64,000 nt of DNA from Adiantum capillus-veneris (taxonomy: Eukaryota; Streptophyta; Polypodiopsida; Polypodiales; Pteridaceae), in the NCBI GenBank assembly GCA_014529385.2, contig CM043962.1:122659970-122723969 (forward strand), in the 5' to 3' direction. The notes below the pieces were generated by a model. That model was given only the letters and a program-made list of their open reading frames with translations, made no database searches and was not told where the DNA came from. This document shows, one piece after another, positions 51,680-62,879 of the stretch (its first letter is position 1; every line of letters begins with the position of its first letter). A program made the position numbers and the translations under genes.

Positions 51680-53315
51680 TGTAATGGAATAGGCCTATTT
51701 AATTTAAGAGTAGCGGAAATTAATGAGTGTACTTTTAAGAAATGACTTTGTGAGCATAGCGGGTGAACATAATTGAAGATGGCAACATAATCATAGCAAT
51801 TAGCTAACTTGGCATGAACAATACTTTCGCAAGAGAGAGAATTTAGAGAACATAACAACAGTTGAGGACCGGATTTGTGTGGAGCCCGCCGTCCCCCCTC
51901 CAATAGGCATTTGTATTATGATTTCTCCCATTAAGAGAGACTTGTTACAATACAATCTTTATGTTCCCTGTGACCTAGGTGATGCAATGAATATGGAAAG
52001 CTTCATGCATCACAAAACATAACATAAACTTGAAGAAAGCTTTAACTATCCCAACCCTCAGTCCCAAGACCTCAAACACCTTCGAAGGTGGAGAGAGCTA
52101 GCAAGGAATGAGGGTAGGGAAGAGGAAGAAGAAACATTTCGTAGGAGAAAGAATTAGTTCCTCACTTATCATAACTCTTGTTGCTAGCATACATAATAGC
52201 ATAGTAATGAAGAAGAAGGAGACGGCAAGCTTAAGCATTGAAGCATGGCTCTTGGTTGGATTTGCACTCCATATCCAAGAGTGTAGGTGTAGGCTCTCAA
52301 CCTCTACTTGCTTGGAGAAGGAGAGGGAGCTCTTGCACTTTGCATATCACACAATGAGAGTGTTTGTGAGTGTGTGTGGGTGAGTATACCCCCTAAGAAA
52401 CCCCCTAGCTTGCTTGGGTCGACCCCCCCTTGTAGCTCATGCTTGAAGCTCATTGGACCCCTACAGGCCTAGCCAATCACAAGCAGGAGGCATTACAAGC
52501 AGAAAGGGTAGCCTTGAGACAAGTGTCCCCCTTTCCCCTTTGAGAGAGAGGGCTAGATAAATGCTAAATTATTTAATTAGATCTCCTAAATTATTATTGG
52601 ACCCCTTGGGTGGCCAACCAATAGGCTTCAAGCACACCATGAGGGCAACATGAGGAGGAACTTGACAAGTGTCCCTTTTGCTTTCTTTGTACCATGCATG
52701 CCTTGTGTGAGTGTGTGGGTGTTCTCTCTCATCCCCCCTCATGTAGGGATCGCCCCCTCCTTGTAGGGATTGAATCTTTGACTTTTTGACACCTCAAGCC
52801 CCTCATGCATAGGCCCAGTTCCCACCACAAGCTTGGCTCATAAGCACTTTAAGCTTGGGCTGGGTTCTCACCTCAAGTGCAACCCTAGCATCTCAAGCAT
52901 GTCAAGCACCTCAAGCATCTCAATAATTAAGCATCTCAAGCATCTCAAGCACCTCAATCATCAAGCAACTCAAGCACCTTAGTCATCAAGCAAGACAAGC
53001 ACCTCGAGCTGGGTCGAGTTCCTGCGCCTCAAGCTCAGCCCTAGCTTACTTAAGGTCAAAGGCCTTTTACACACATTATTGGAGGTCTTCAATGAAGCTA
53101 ACCCTAAGGTCTTATGCTCCATTTGTTAGCCTTGCTCTTTGATAGACCATCTCTCATTTGGGCCCCTTTACCATTGGCCCCGTGTTGAGATAGATCTATA
53201 AGCACATGTCTATATCTTAACACTTGTTCCCGTTTATTCTCCCACATTAAGTGATCAATTTAATATGAGAAAATCATTTGGGTTGGTTAGATATTAGAGA
53301 TTATATTTTATGACA
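51680..53315 (-). repeat. 5' LTR of the chromovirus (1,636 bp)
   Basis: Matches the other LTR from TGTAATGGAAT to TTATGACA. It is longer by about 20 bp, mainly from extra catctcaagc / acctcaatcatc units near 52,930-52,985. On the minus strand this is the promoter-bearing LTR. Confidence 0.95.
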
Positions 53316-53320
53316 TCCTA

Positions 53321-55419
53321 GGAAAGTACAAATCAAAGAACATGGATGTCTATGTAGCACCACTTATAGAAGAGATCCAAATCTTGTGGTGGACAAAAAT
53401 CTATGTGGTTGATATGTCCCAACCAATCGGATGACGGAATGTACATGGGCAAGGCATTCTCATGTGGATCATGCACGATTTGTGAGGCTTCAGTGAGTGC
53501 TCAGGTAAGTGCCTTTTAAACCCTCATACACATGTGATTCGTGGCTATGCCAACGCTTTTATATTTTAATTTTGTGATGTTCAGGCTTGAGTTACTCGGA
53601 CAATCATGCATGTCCAAAATGTGGTCCTCGACTTGGCTTCCACTGCTTTGAGCATTTGAGCAAGATAGTTTACAAGGAGCATTGTAAATTTTTGCCTGAA
53701 GTACATGAGCTACGTGGACCAAACATATGAAAACATGACATGCATCCATTGAAAGTGAGCGGTTGAAAAAACATGTGGTTGGAGAGGGGAGGTTGGATGC
53801 CACCTGGAATAAAAAGACTTTCTATTTTCCATGAACTCCTGTACTGGAGTGACCTGCTGATTAATCATTTTCTTGACCCAATGAACATCTTCAAGAATGT
53901 GGGGGAGATCATATGGAAAACCATCACTAGAAAAAGGGAGAGCAAGGCCCAAAGAGATGACCTACAGATTGTGGGTCAAATGCCAAAGATGTGGCCTTGA
54001 CTTAAACCCAATGGAAAGCTTGCTATACCAAAAGGTCCATGGGTTCTGAGTTGTGCAGAAGAGCAACAAGTGAAGAAGACTATATCTTCATTCAAGACTC
54101 CCACAGGGTGCATGAGATGTTTGAAAATGGCTTTTACGAGAGATGACAATATAAGTGGTCTTTAGTCCCACGATTTGCACAAATTTTTACAATTCATCTT
54201 ACCAATTGCCATAAAAGGTTGTTTGATAGATAACATTAGAAGAACAATCTATAAAATCAGTGAGTTGGTACGCTGGATCAGTTTAAAAGAGATAAGAGAA
54301 GACAGCATCGATGCAGGAGGCTTAAATGCTATTGAAGCAGTGTGCAGATGGAGAAGGACTTTCCAACAAACATTCTTACCATCAAAATTCATGTACTAAA
54401 GGGGTTTGTTAGTCAAAGGACTCGCCCTGAGGGTAGCATGGCCGAAGGATGGCTTGTACAAGAGTTTCTTGTCCTCATCAATAAATTTTTCGTCTCAATT
54501 GATACAGAGATCCCTCAAATGTGGACTACTGAGGTCAACGTCAAGGTGACAGGGGACGAGCCATAGGGACAAGGCATCGTTAGGAAGATGGACATCACAA
54601 TGCGAGAAAAGGTTATGAGATTTTGCATTCTCAACTCACAGATCATGTAAAACTGGCTAGAGAGGTACGCAAGGGAAAAGCAATAACGCTTGACGGATCA
54701 CCTTCAATTCAAGCACAACCGTGGCACTAGAAACCTTCCTTTTCCAGATCATCTTCAAAAATTACCTGACTTTCCAACTGGGTGGTGGTTAGATGCGACA
54801 ATCTCAGAGGCAAAGAGGAATGGAGTGTTGATAATTGAAGAGGAAGAGGAGATGTCAAGGGGTTGCGATTGGCATGTATATTTCAGCCACATGATCACAT
54901 TGCTTTAATAACTTTTAGTCTGTTTCAATTTTGTGGTTGCAATATCACAAATATGGAGCTTTGTGGTCGCATGGGAAACACTTGAGAGTGCAACGGATCG
55001 ACAAACAAAGGGTCAATTTCAACGGTGGGGTTACGGCAAGCTTCATCCAAGAAAGTAGGAGTAGTAGCAAGGATGAGAATACAGAGACTAGCCAGCTTGA
55101 ATACTTTGGCTATATCCAAGACATCTTGAAGATTAGCTTTAGAAAGTTTGGTATGTTTATCTTTAATGTCAAGTGGTTCAAAGTTATTACCAGTGGCCCT
55201 AATGCAATTGTGCATAAATACAAGAGTGGATTGATTCAAGTGAACTCTAGGCAGGTGTGGATAGATGCGGGGGATACATTTGTACTTTCACAACATTGTG
55301 AACAAGTTTTGTTCATACACGATCCACTATGGACAAAAACTTATGAGAATGAGTTGTGTCTTCAATGTGAAGGGTTGAAATCATTTATATGGGAATTAAG
55401 TCATAGCCGTCCTCATTGA
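53321..55419 (+). pseudogene. CACTA-2 transposase, 3' part
   Basis: Directly after the chromovirus target duplication, TNP2 sequence resumes in frame sense: GKYKSKNMDVYVAPLIEEIQ (about 53,320-53,380). Then come the region HFLDPMNIFKNVGEIIWKT (53,881-53,920), DUF4218 (FLQFILPIAIKGCLID), and the part before DUF4216 (REKVMRFCILNSQ, then FPDHLQKLPDFPTGWW). The DUF4216 segment is in the frame 54,931-55,419 (LEYFGYIQDILKISF, VKWFKVITSG). Stops include TGA about 53,998, TAG 54,166, TAA about 54,399, TAG 54,564-54,566, TAA about 54,649 and a frameshift near 54,900. Homologous coding in CACTA-1 is collinear. The gene continues to within about 15 bp of the truncation. Confidence 0.88.
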
Positions 55420-55429
55420 AAAATTGAGT

Positions 55430-56658
55430 AGGCATAGACATATTCACACATACATTTGAGGTGCATTATCGCTTCCTCAAGGATTTTGGGATCTTGTGTT
55501 TTAACGTGCTTCTTATGCTCAAGATTTGACCCACAAATCAATCCTCCCACCTTTTTGAAGGCATTTAAATCCTCAAGCTTGAGAACAGCATCTCTATAGT
55601 ACAAAATGTACTCAAGTAGTATCTTATACTGACATCTCTATAGTGAAAAATGTGTTCAAGTAGTATCTTATGCTGACACATGGAGCACTTCCCCTGTGGT
55701 CTAGTTTTTGTCCCCACTAGTGGACACAAAAACTCTTTCTAAATACATCCTTGAAGGCAACCGATGAGAATAGTGTGATGTCCTTCTTCTTGAGTGCCAT
55801 CCACCACTTATATCCTTTACCTTTTAGTGTGAAACTATTTTATAGTGCCTTGACTTCTACATTCGGAGTCTGATGCAGATCATGAGTACCATCCCTTTCA
55901 CTTAGGAAGATATTCACTGCATCCTTTTTGTGTTCTTCTTCCTCCCCATAAAAGGTTGGTGGTTTTGTGTTTTATAATAATTCGTCCACTTCTTTTCAGG
56001 TAAAATCCGCCAACAAATCCGGTTTGGAGCCGTGCTCGAGAATTCTAGGGGAAGGATTTACAAACATAGTGTCTAATGAACCCCCCAAAATGCTCATTTA
56101 CAAGGCCCTTGGCTTGTTGATGCAGATATTGTACTACCAAATCAAACAACTTGGTGACAAACATGTGTAAACTCAAAAGTCCGGAACTAAAACAAAACCC
56201 AAGGACACAAAAGCACCAGGACTAGAGGAGTTCGCAGAAACTAAATGGACCAAACCCAAATAACCATTCGTGGCTCTCTAAAATCCTCTTTGAATACACT
56301 CAAACACCCACATTTTGATCCTCTTCTTACTCAACAAGGGAAGAACCCGTTCAAATGTCGCTCAAAAAAAAAGAAAGCTTTAAGATTTTCAAAGTTTTGA
56401 AAAAATCTGTACTAGTGTTTCTTAGCAAATCTAAAACTCTTTGCATATTTATTTAAAGCATTTAAACCCCCAAACCATGCGTTGAATTGTGGCTCTAGAC
56501 CTTGTAAAAAAGACTACGAGGAAAACTGCTAATAAGGGAATGGGCCCTTGGCCACCCTAAATGCTAAATGAGGTGGAATATAGGTCAAGGTGTGAATTTA
56601 ATAAAGGAAAAACTTCTTTGAATATGGACATGGTAGTGGGAAGCACCTATGCAGTAGA

Positions 56659-56708
<50 letters not shown>

Positions 56709-57023
56709 GTACAGCTTCATTCACCACTATGATGAAATGTAAATTGCTACTCTCTTCCGTGCGTATTCAACAAGCCCAAGCATGATGAGTTTCTTGCAAG
56801 TCAAAGGGAGGGCCTGTGTATGAAAGCATCCCTTCTCGCATGGAACTTGATGCGCCATCCTCTTCACGGCCTTCTTTTGCATGCATGCAAAAGCATGCCC
56901 AAAGTAGCTTTGCAAATGAAGCTCTAGTACCAATTTAAGACCTAGAGGGTAATGGAAGACAGTCTGCTCCTCAAGCTGCCCCAACCCCTTTAAAGGCTAT
57001 CCTAGCCCATGTGTTGTATTCCC
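55430..57023 (+). repeat. Duplicated segment, copy B part 3
   Basis: Collinear with copy A from about 25,520 to 27,028. It starts about 700 bp later in A coordinates than the end of part 2, so A positions 24,824 to about 25,510 are missing in B. It contains about 80 bp near 55,920-56,000 with no counterpart in A, and a (GA)n tract at 56,666-56,706. Confidence 0.85.
55440..56170 (-). pseudogene. Gag-like remnant inside copy B
   Basis: Minus-strand fragments GKGYKWWMALKKKDIT, FRKSFCVH, LKLEDLNAFKKVGG and GSNLEHKKHVKTQD match the copy A remnant. A part absent from A (PPTFYGEEEEHKKDA, about 55,950) reads as coding in the same sense, so A probably lost it. Several stops are present. Confidence 0.5.
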
Positions 57024-57059
57024 ACTAGGGCCATGCATGTTTGGCTTATAAGCTTGGCC

Positions 57060-57240
57060 TTTCGTCAAACCAGATTTCAATGCCGAGTTTGGGCATGCTG
57101 GGTAGTAATTGATCCCATTGTTTCTTTTGATAGGTGACGATCACAAAACATTTTGCAATCGAATGCAAGAGTGGTACATATTGCTTCACATAATTTGTGT
57201 GCAAGAACTTTGATCTCTTTATGAATAAAAGTCTAGCATA
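57060..57240 (-). pseudogene. 2-oxoglutarate dioxygenase fragment (partial duplicate)
   Basis: In one minus-strand frame the sequence gives KVLAHKLCEAICTTLAFDC and MFCDRHLSKETMG. These match the start of the dioxygenase exon at 59,100-59,340 (ICTTLALDC, DSQISRDTMG). It is followed by a frameshifted ITTQHAQTR where the functional gene would have NYYPTCP. It is a short decayed copy lying about 2 kb from the better one. Confidence 0.55.
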
Positions 57241-57244
57241 GGTC

Positions 57245-58649
57245 ATCTGCAAGTAACATATTATTTCATGTGAAAATCTAAGGGGTATACATTCAAAAGG
57301 TGGTTGAAAGGTATTGTAATATATCTCTTGAGGAGGACACAACCAAAGGTGTCCAAGAGGTATTATAAAATCTCTTCAAGTAATAATTTATTAATATAAT
57401 TTTGAACAAAATTAATGAACTTTTGTTAAAATAGACCCTAGTAATGCTCTTCTATTTTTATTTGTTTCAAATTTTAGATAAAAAGTAACCCCCCTCCCAA
57501 ACAAGAAATTCAAATTCTACATCAACATAGTTATGACTGCAGCTGCCAAGATCCATATCACAGTATCCAGCATCAAGCAACGTCAAGATCAATGAAGCAA
57601 ATTTGTTTTTTGATCATTTACGAAAACTTAGCTTTGGTTCAAAACTAATATGGTTATTTATGAAAAGTTCTAACTGTAATAAGTACTTTGATGCTATAAT
57701 AACAACAAAATTAATCATTTTTGTGATCATCATTGACCTTTTCTTGCTCGGCGCCTATGAAATGTCTTGCTTGTGTGACCATTAGAGATTTGAGAATGCT
57801 TGCATGCTTGTTGACGGAGCTAGAGCAATATTCCATCAAATCCTCCACCGACAATGCAAGGTCAATTGGATGATTATATTTTGACAACATTCAAAAATCA
57901 AACACCTTCCCCACCCCTTTTATAGGAACTTGTGACACTATTTCACCATATGCTTATTGCTTGTAATAGCTAAAACCTTTCCTCCAAATACAAATCATCC
58001 CTTCTCTTCTCTTACTTCATAGCACTTCTTCAGCAGGCCATCATGATCCTTCACCTAGTTTGGGAACCCAAGAAAAACAGTGAAACTTATATCAAATGGT
58101 TTCTTTGGGAACCCAAAGTGGCTCCCAAAGAAACCAATAAAACCCATATCAATGGATTAGTTACGTAAACACCTCACATCAAAACCTCATGATCATTGCA
58201 CACAAACACCCCCCCCCCCCCCCCCCCTTTTCCAAAAAAAAAAAAAAACCTCCTTCGATAGACCAAAAATGTTTTCATCATGAATGCTTAAAATAATTCA
58301 CATACATTGTAGCATGCATCAAGAAACAAGAGAGGCCATTTTAGGCACACCAAATGAATCATCATTTTCTTTATTAAGCTTGAGGAAAAAATCATTATGA
58401 ACTGAATGTACAACAGAAATTTACCCGATCCACATAGTCCTATAGGATAGCTTGAGAGGAATCTCTTGTGCATGGTTTCCCCTAAGTCTTCTAGGTGTTT
58501 CCTTCAAATCTTGAACTTTGTCACATAATACAGTGGCTTGAAGGACTTGTAAAGAGAAATAAGCGTTGTAACTTCTTTTTTATCTGCATAGTGATTTATT
58601 ACATCTATATGTAACAGCTCCATATTTATACAACCATTTGACCGAAGAG
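57245..58649. other. Spacer; no gene recognised
   Basis: AT-rich sequence with only short frames. It contains a C-run followed by an A-run at about 58,207-58,248. Confidence 0.3.
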
Positions 58650-59380
58650 CTATGAAAATGGAATAAGTCTTCCACTACTAGATTCTAGACTTGACTTGCC
58701 ATTTAGCCCTTGATTGAATCCATGCTTAAGATAGTCACCAAATTTTGTTTCCTTGTACATGGTGGGACGCCATGGAGTCACAAATTGATTGAGGGGTTTG
58801 ACATGTTCATGCTCATTCGGACCATAAAAACAAGCAATGGACATTCGTGGTTTTAGTGCATTTGTTATGACTCGATGTTCAACACTTTTGTAGTATCCAT
58901 TTGTCAATATTTAAAACAAGAAAGAATGGTGTCAGTCTTTATTTGCAGAATGAAATATTGACTATTAAGCTCGATAACAAGTTTTCTTGAAACATTTTGG
59001 TATATAATCTGTATTGTTCTACAATCATAATTGATATTTACCTCAACTTAGTCACCCAAGAGGACAATAAATGAGTTTGGTATAAGTACCACATCTATCC
59101 ATGCATCTCCTTTTCATGCTTGAAGGCCCTGAACTTCATCTTGCTTTATGATTGTGAGCGATCCAAAGTCTGAATGTGAGCTCAAACCAAATGTGAAGTC
59201 CGGGTCTGGGCATGTTGGGTCGTAATTGAATCCCATTGTGTCTCTTGATATCTGAGAATCACAAAAACCTTTGCAATCCAATGCAAGAGTGGTGCATATT
59301 GTTTGAGTCTTACCATACACTGAGCGACATTTTTTGAGCCAAGCAAAATCCGAGCGAATATTAATACGACATGGGCCCAT
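58650..59380 (-). pseudogene. 2-oxoglutarate/Fe(II)-dependent dioxygenase pseudogene (3' exons)
   Basis: Plant enzymes of this family oxidise small molecules such as hormones and phenolics using Fe(II) and 2-oxoglutarate. The upstream exon (about 59,340-59,042) has TMGFNYDPTCPDPDFTFGL and the iron ligands in HSDFGSLTIIKQDEVQGLQ (His-x-Asp). After TGA (59,116-59,114), AWIDVVLIPNSFIVLLGD continues in frame, then TAA (59,050-59,048) and a GTAAAT donor at 59,041. The last exon (about 58,915-58,650) has TNGYYKSVEHRV (distal His ligand) and RMSIACFYGP (Arg-x-Ser, 2-oxoglutarate binding), ending near GKSSLES. The acceptor before TNG reads TTTAA where AG is expected. The N-terminal exon(s) are not found in the window. 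Two stops and a lost acceptor indicate a pseudogene. Confidence 0.8.
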
Positions 59381-59478
59381 CTTGTCGTATGTGGTGCAAT
59401 TTGAGCCTCATTGTGAACATCAAGGATGAAGAAGAGAGGGGCATGTGACCTAGGGACCATGTCTATAGTTTTCTTATT

Positions 59479-59480
<2 letters not shown>

Positions 59481-59553
<73 letters not shown>
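59481..59553 (+). repeat. (CT)n microsatellite
   Basis: About 73 bp of uninterrupted CT, just upstream (in gene sense) of the dioxygenase remnant. Confidence 0.95.
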
Positions 59554-59558
<5 letters not shown>

Positions 59559-59796
59559 CATATGTAGGACCACCTTCAAAACTTAATAGAGCAGTGATCT
59601 ATGAGTCGATTTTTGTCTTCATGACCTTATTCAAGAGATGTGACTCATGAGGCTTTGACTCCAAGAGCTCTAGGGCACGTACATTCTACATACTCTCTGT
59701 CTCTGCTCTCGCATACCCTTACTCTTTCTATCTCACTGCAAATATTCTCTCTTATTTCTTTGACCATAACACACAAGATTGTGTCTCCTCTCACAT

Positions 59797-59798
<2 letters not shown>

Positions 59799-59889
<91 letters not shown>
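59799..59889 (+). repeat. (CT)n microsatellite
   Basis: About 90 bp of uninterrupted CT repeat. Confidence 0.95.
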
Positions 59890-59892
<3 letters not shown>

Positions 59893-59893
<1 letters not shown>

Positions 59894-60395
59894 CACACGT
59901 GCCTGTGAATGTAGACTAAGGTTGAAGCTACTCGGGCTCGTGACCTGCAAGCAACAAAGGATGTATTCTCTCTCATATTGCACACGTGCTTGTGAATGTA
60001 GACTAAGATTGAACTTACTCGAGCTCGTACCTGCAAGCAACAAAGCATGTACTGTAGATCACTGCAAGCGCTTTCTTGCTTGTCGAGCTCCACACAAAGA
60101 ATTATAAAAAGACTTATTGACTATTTTTCTAACTGGCACACACTGATCCACGTGCATGCAACACCTTCGACATGTGTCTCGCCACCTGTATCTCCCCACA
60201 CCCCTGTTGTCGTGTGCCCTAGCCCAGCCTAGTCACCACCTTCTCTTTACTTTGAATTACTTGGAAGCAACAAAGCATGTATTGTAGATTAGTGCAAGCG
60301 TTTTCTTGCTTGTCGAGCTCCACACAAAGAATTATAAAAAGACTTACCTGACTATTTTTCTACCTCGCACACATTGCTCCACGCATGCAACCATA
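59893..60395 (+). repeat. Local direct duplications (~87 bp and ~230 bp shift)
   Basis: gcacacgtgcctgtgaatg with its following 70 bp recurs about 87 bp later (59,893 and 59,980). The segment from gcaacaaagcatgta through ttgcttgtcgagctccacac to catgcaac recurs about 230 bp later (about 60,033-60,160 and 60,264-60,392). Confidence 0.75.
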
Positions 60396-61270
60396 CTGAA
60401 GAGTTTTGAAGGTCTAGAAGGTGTAAAGAATATGGGAGGTTGAAAGTAATTTGCAGTAGCATTCTTGTTGATCATGGGAGACTCGATCTAGAATGCTTGA
60501 CAAGAAAAATTAATGCACCTAGTGGCGTTTTTCACCTTCTCTTGATGGAGAATATTTGCAATCTGCTGCACAAGCAAGACGCTTGCTTCACAGGGTCCAC
60601 CGACGACGGGTGGCTACACTAAAGTGAGCCATCGAACAAAAAATAAAATGTAAACAAAATTGGCTTGCTGATGCATCACACAAAAAGGAGGGTCCCCCAT
60701 AGGATCTATCACTTGATATCAGTTGAGGATACCATAGAGAGCTCCTTGGGGAGTTTCTAGAGAGCCACTTAAGAGGGCGACGTGAGAAACAAAAACACTT
60801 CTAGGTTAGTCGCATGAGGTAGTACTAGAGGATAGCCTATAGGTTGATTAATGGCTTCCAGAGCATTTTGTTGTTGTTGTTGCAAGAGACCCGCTGAACT
60901 ACAACATTTGATTGGCTGAGTCACTTGCGAGAATGAGCCTGATGTGTTAGGAATGACAAGATGTTTTGGCATGAATATTGCACATCAATATAGTTCTTCG
61001 ACGATGATGATGACGAGAGTGGCACAAACCATGCAAAGCTGCATAGCTGTGTAGAGTAGGCATTGCAAAATCTGGAAGGGGGTGGGGATTATACACCGCT
61101 TCTTAAGAACTTTCAATGAATCTTTGAGTCTCTCGTGATTTTGTTTCTTTTGAAGCCATTAGGAATACCATTTTAAAGTATAAAAAGTGAATAGAGTCAA
61201 CGCACCCTTGGGTTGTGCGGGAGCAAGGCCTCCTCCGTAGCACAGCTTGCGAGGCATCGAAGCTTGGGTT

Positions 61271-61273
<3 letters not shown>
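60396..61273. other. No gene recognised
   Basis: Short frames only. One minus-strand frame at 60,769-60,972 includes a run of five Gln codons but has no recognisable domain. Confidence 0.3.

Positions 61274-61336
<63 letters not shown>
61274..61336 (+). repeat. (GA)n microsatellite
   Basis: About 62 bp of uninterrupted GA repeat. Confidence 0.95.
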
Positions 61337-61339
<3 letters not shown>

Positions 61340-61504
61340 CTGAGTGCCATATATAGAGAAGCCATATATTAAGTAGCTTCACATATAAGCTCAACACCCC
61401 CGCTCAAATAAGGGTCCCTAACTGTGGATGAAAAAACCCATGGGGGATGAAGGGAAAAATCCACATCTCTATATACACCCACCGTTATATTATAAAAATC
61501 ATTG

Positions 61505-61615
61505 AATGTACAAATGTTCATGAGGAGCTACATCACTCCTTTTACACTGAATATTTTATGAGAAGCTACATCACTCCTTTTACAATGAATGTTTTATGAG
61601 GAATTACATTACTCC
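61505..61615 (+). repeat. Three tandem copies of a ~42-bp unit
   Basis: The phrase agctacatcactccttttac with flanking ttttatgag / gttcatgag is repeated three times, the last copy diverged. Confidence 0.7.
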
Positions 61616-62084
61616 TATCCTATCAAATACAATAATGAATACAAAGGTTCAATAAAGAGGTGGAAAGGCTATCGATTAGCTCATAATCAAAAGTGTCTCC
61701 ATAAATCTATTGTGTAGCTTGTCATCAATATGGAATCACAAAACATGTCTTCATAAATATTTTATTGTCAACAAGTTTGTCTTCATGAAATCAATTCTTT
61801 GATCAATCCTACATAGATCATAGACTCAAAAAACAAAGTCATGAGCTTATTAGCATCGTTAGTGAAATAATTACATTCACAATGCCATAAGAGATGGTTC
61901 GCGACGCCACTCTTTTGACGACATATATATGCACGACAATATATAAGTATGAACGTAAAAGTACAAGATATGTGATTACATGATGCAAATGACATGTGTA
62001 TATACTACATAAAACGACATTTGTCAGCGTAGTGATATCAATGAGTATCACCAAAGTATTAACAAAATATCATCATTGTATCAA

Positions 62085-62660
62085 TAAAAATGAATAAATC
62101 ATCATGTATCAACGAAAAGCATCATAGAATAATCATTGTATCAACAAAACAACGTCATGGTATCACCGAAAATAACCATGCTATCAATGAAACAACATCA
62201 TGATATCACTGAGAACAATCATTGTACCAACGAAACAACATCATGGTATCACCGAGAATAACCATGGTATCAACGAAACAACATCATGGTATCACCGAGA
62301 ATAACCATGGTATCAACAAAACAACATCATGATATCACCGAGAATAATCATTGTATCAATGAAACAACATCTGGGTATCACCGAGAATAACCATGGTATC
62401 AACGAAACAACATCATGGTATCACCGAGAATAACCATGGAATCAACGAAACATCATCATGGCATCACCGAGAATAACCATGGTATCAACGAAACAACATC
62501 ATGGTATCACCGAGAATAACCATGGAATCAACGAAACATCATCATGGCATCACCAAGAATAACCATGGTATCAACGAAATATCATCATGGTATCAATGAA
62601 AATCACCATGACCAAAGTACTAACAAAACATCATCATGGTACCATCAAAATCACTATGGT
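62085..62660 (+). repeat. 43-bp minisatellite, about 13 units
   Basis: The unit reads roughly aataaccatggtatcaacga followed by aacaacatcatggtatcacc and gag. Central copies keep an exact 43-bp spacing. Units degrade toward both edges. Each unit has two half-repeats built around atcatggtatcac / accatggtatcaa, so the array probably grew from a ~21-bp motif. Confidence 0.9.
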
Positions 62661-62879
62661 ATCAACGGGAGATTATCAATAAAACGATGTAAACTATATC
62701 TCTAGAAGAATAATTATACAAGAATCAATGAACGAGTATATCCTATAACAAAAGATCATGTACCAACAGTAGCTCGATAGAATTTGGACAATCATCAAAG
62801 GGACAATATGTAACTGGCTTCTGCAGTAAAGTTACGTCAGTAACAAATATATAAGTGATGAAGAGAAAATATAATTGAG

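Larger units (their letters stand above)
44518..53315 (-). mobile_element. Full-length Ty3/gypsy chromovirus, 8,798 bp, with two LTRs
   Basis: The element is bounded by TG...CA LTRs and a 5-bp duplication TCCTA (44,513-44,517 and 53,316-53,320). It is inserted in the CACTA-2 transposase. On the minus strand the order is 5' LTR, PBS, gag, CCHC, protease, RT, RNase H, integrase, chromodomain, 3' LTR, the order of Ty3/gypsy chromoviruses. Coding is broken by several stops and frameshifts. By eye the LTRs are very similar but not identical, so insertion is not extremely recent. Confidence 0.95.
39981..55430 (+). mobile_element. CACTA-2: 3'-truncated CACTA transposon, split by a chromovirus
   Basis: The left end begins CATTATAAGAGG (39,981), directly after cat, where copy A has a single cat followed by taactac (24,821-24,823). 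This fits a CACTA-type terminus (CACTATAAG... with one C-to-T change). It is followed by subterminal motifs such as tcgacgcatatatcgat (about 40,177-40,193). A transposase of the same family as CACTA-1 is on the plus strand (43,450-44,512 and 53,321-55,419). No right terminus is present: copy B sequence resumes at about 55,430, right after the transposase, so the TNP1-like gene and right end are missing. The element is interrupted at 44,518-53,315. Confidence 0.8.

Noticed and set aside
53516-53803. Minus-strand frames of 95 and 80 codons
   Set aside because: They are antisense to the CACTA-2 transposase, which is collinear with CACTA-1 on the plus strand.
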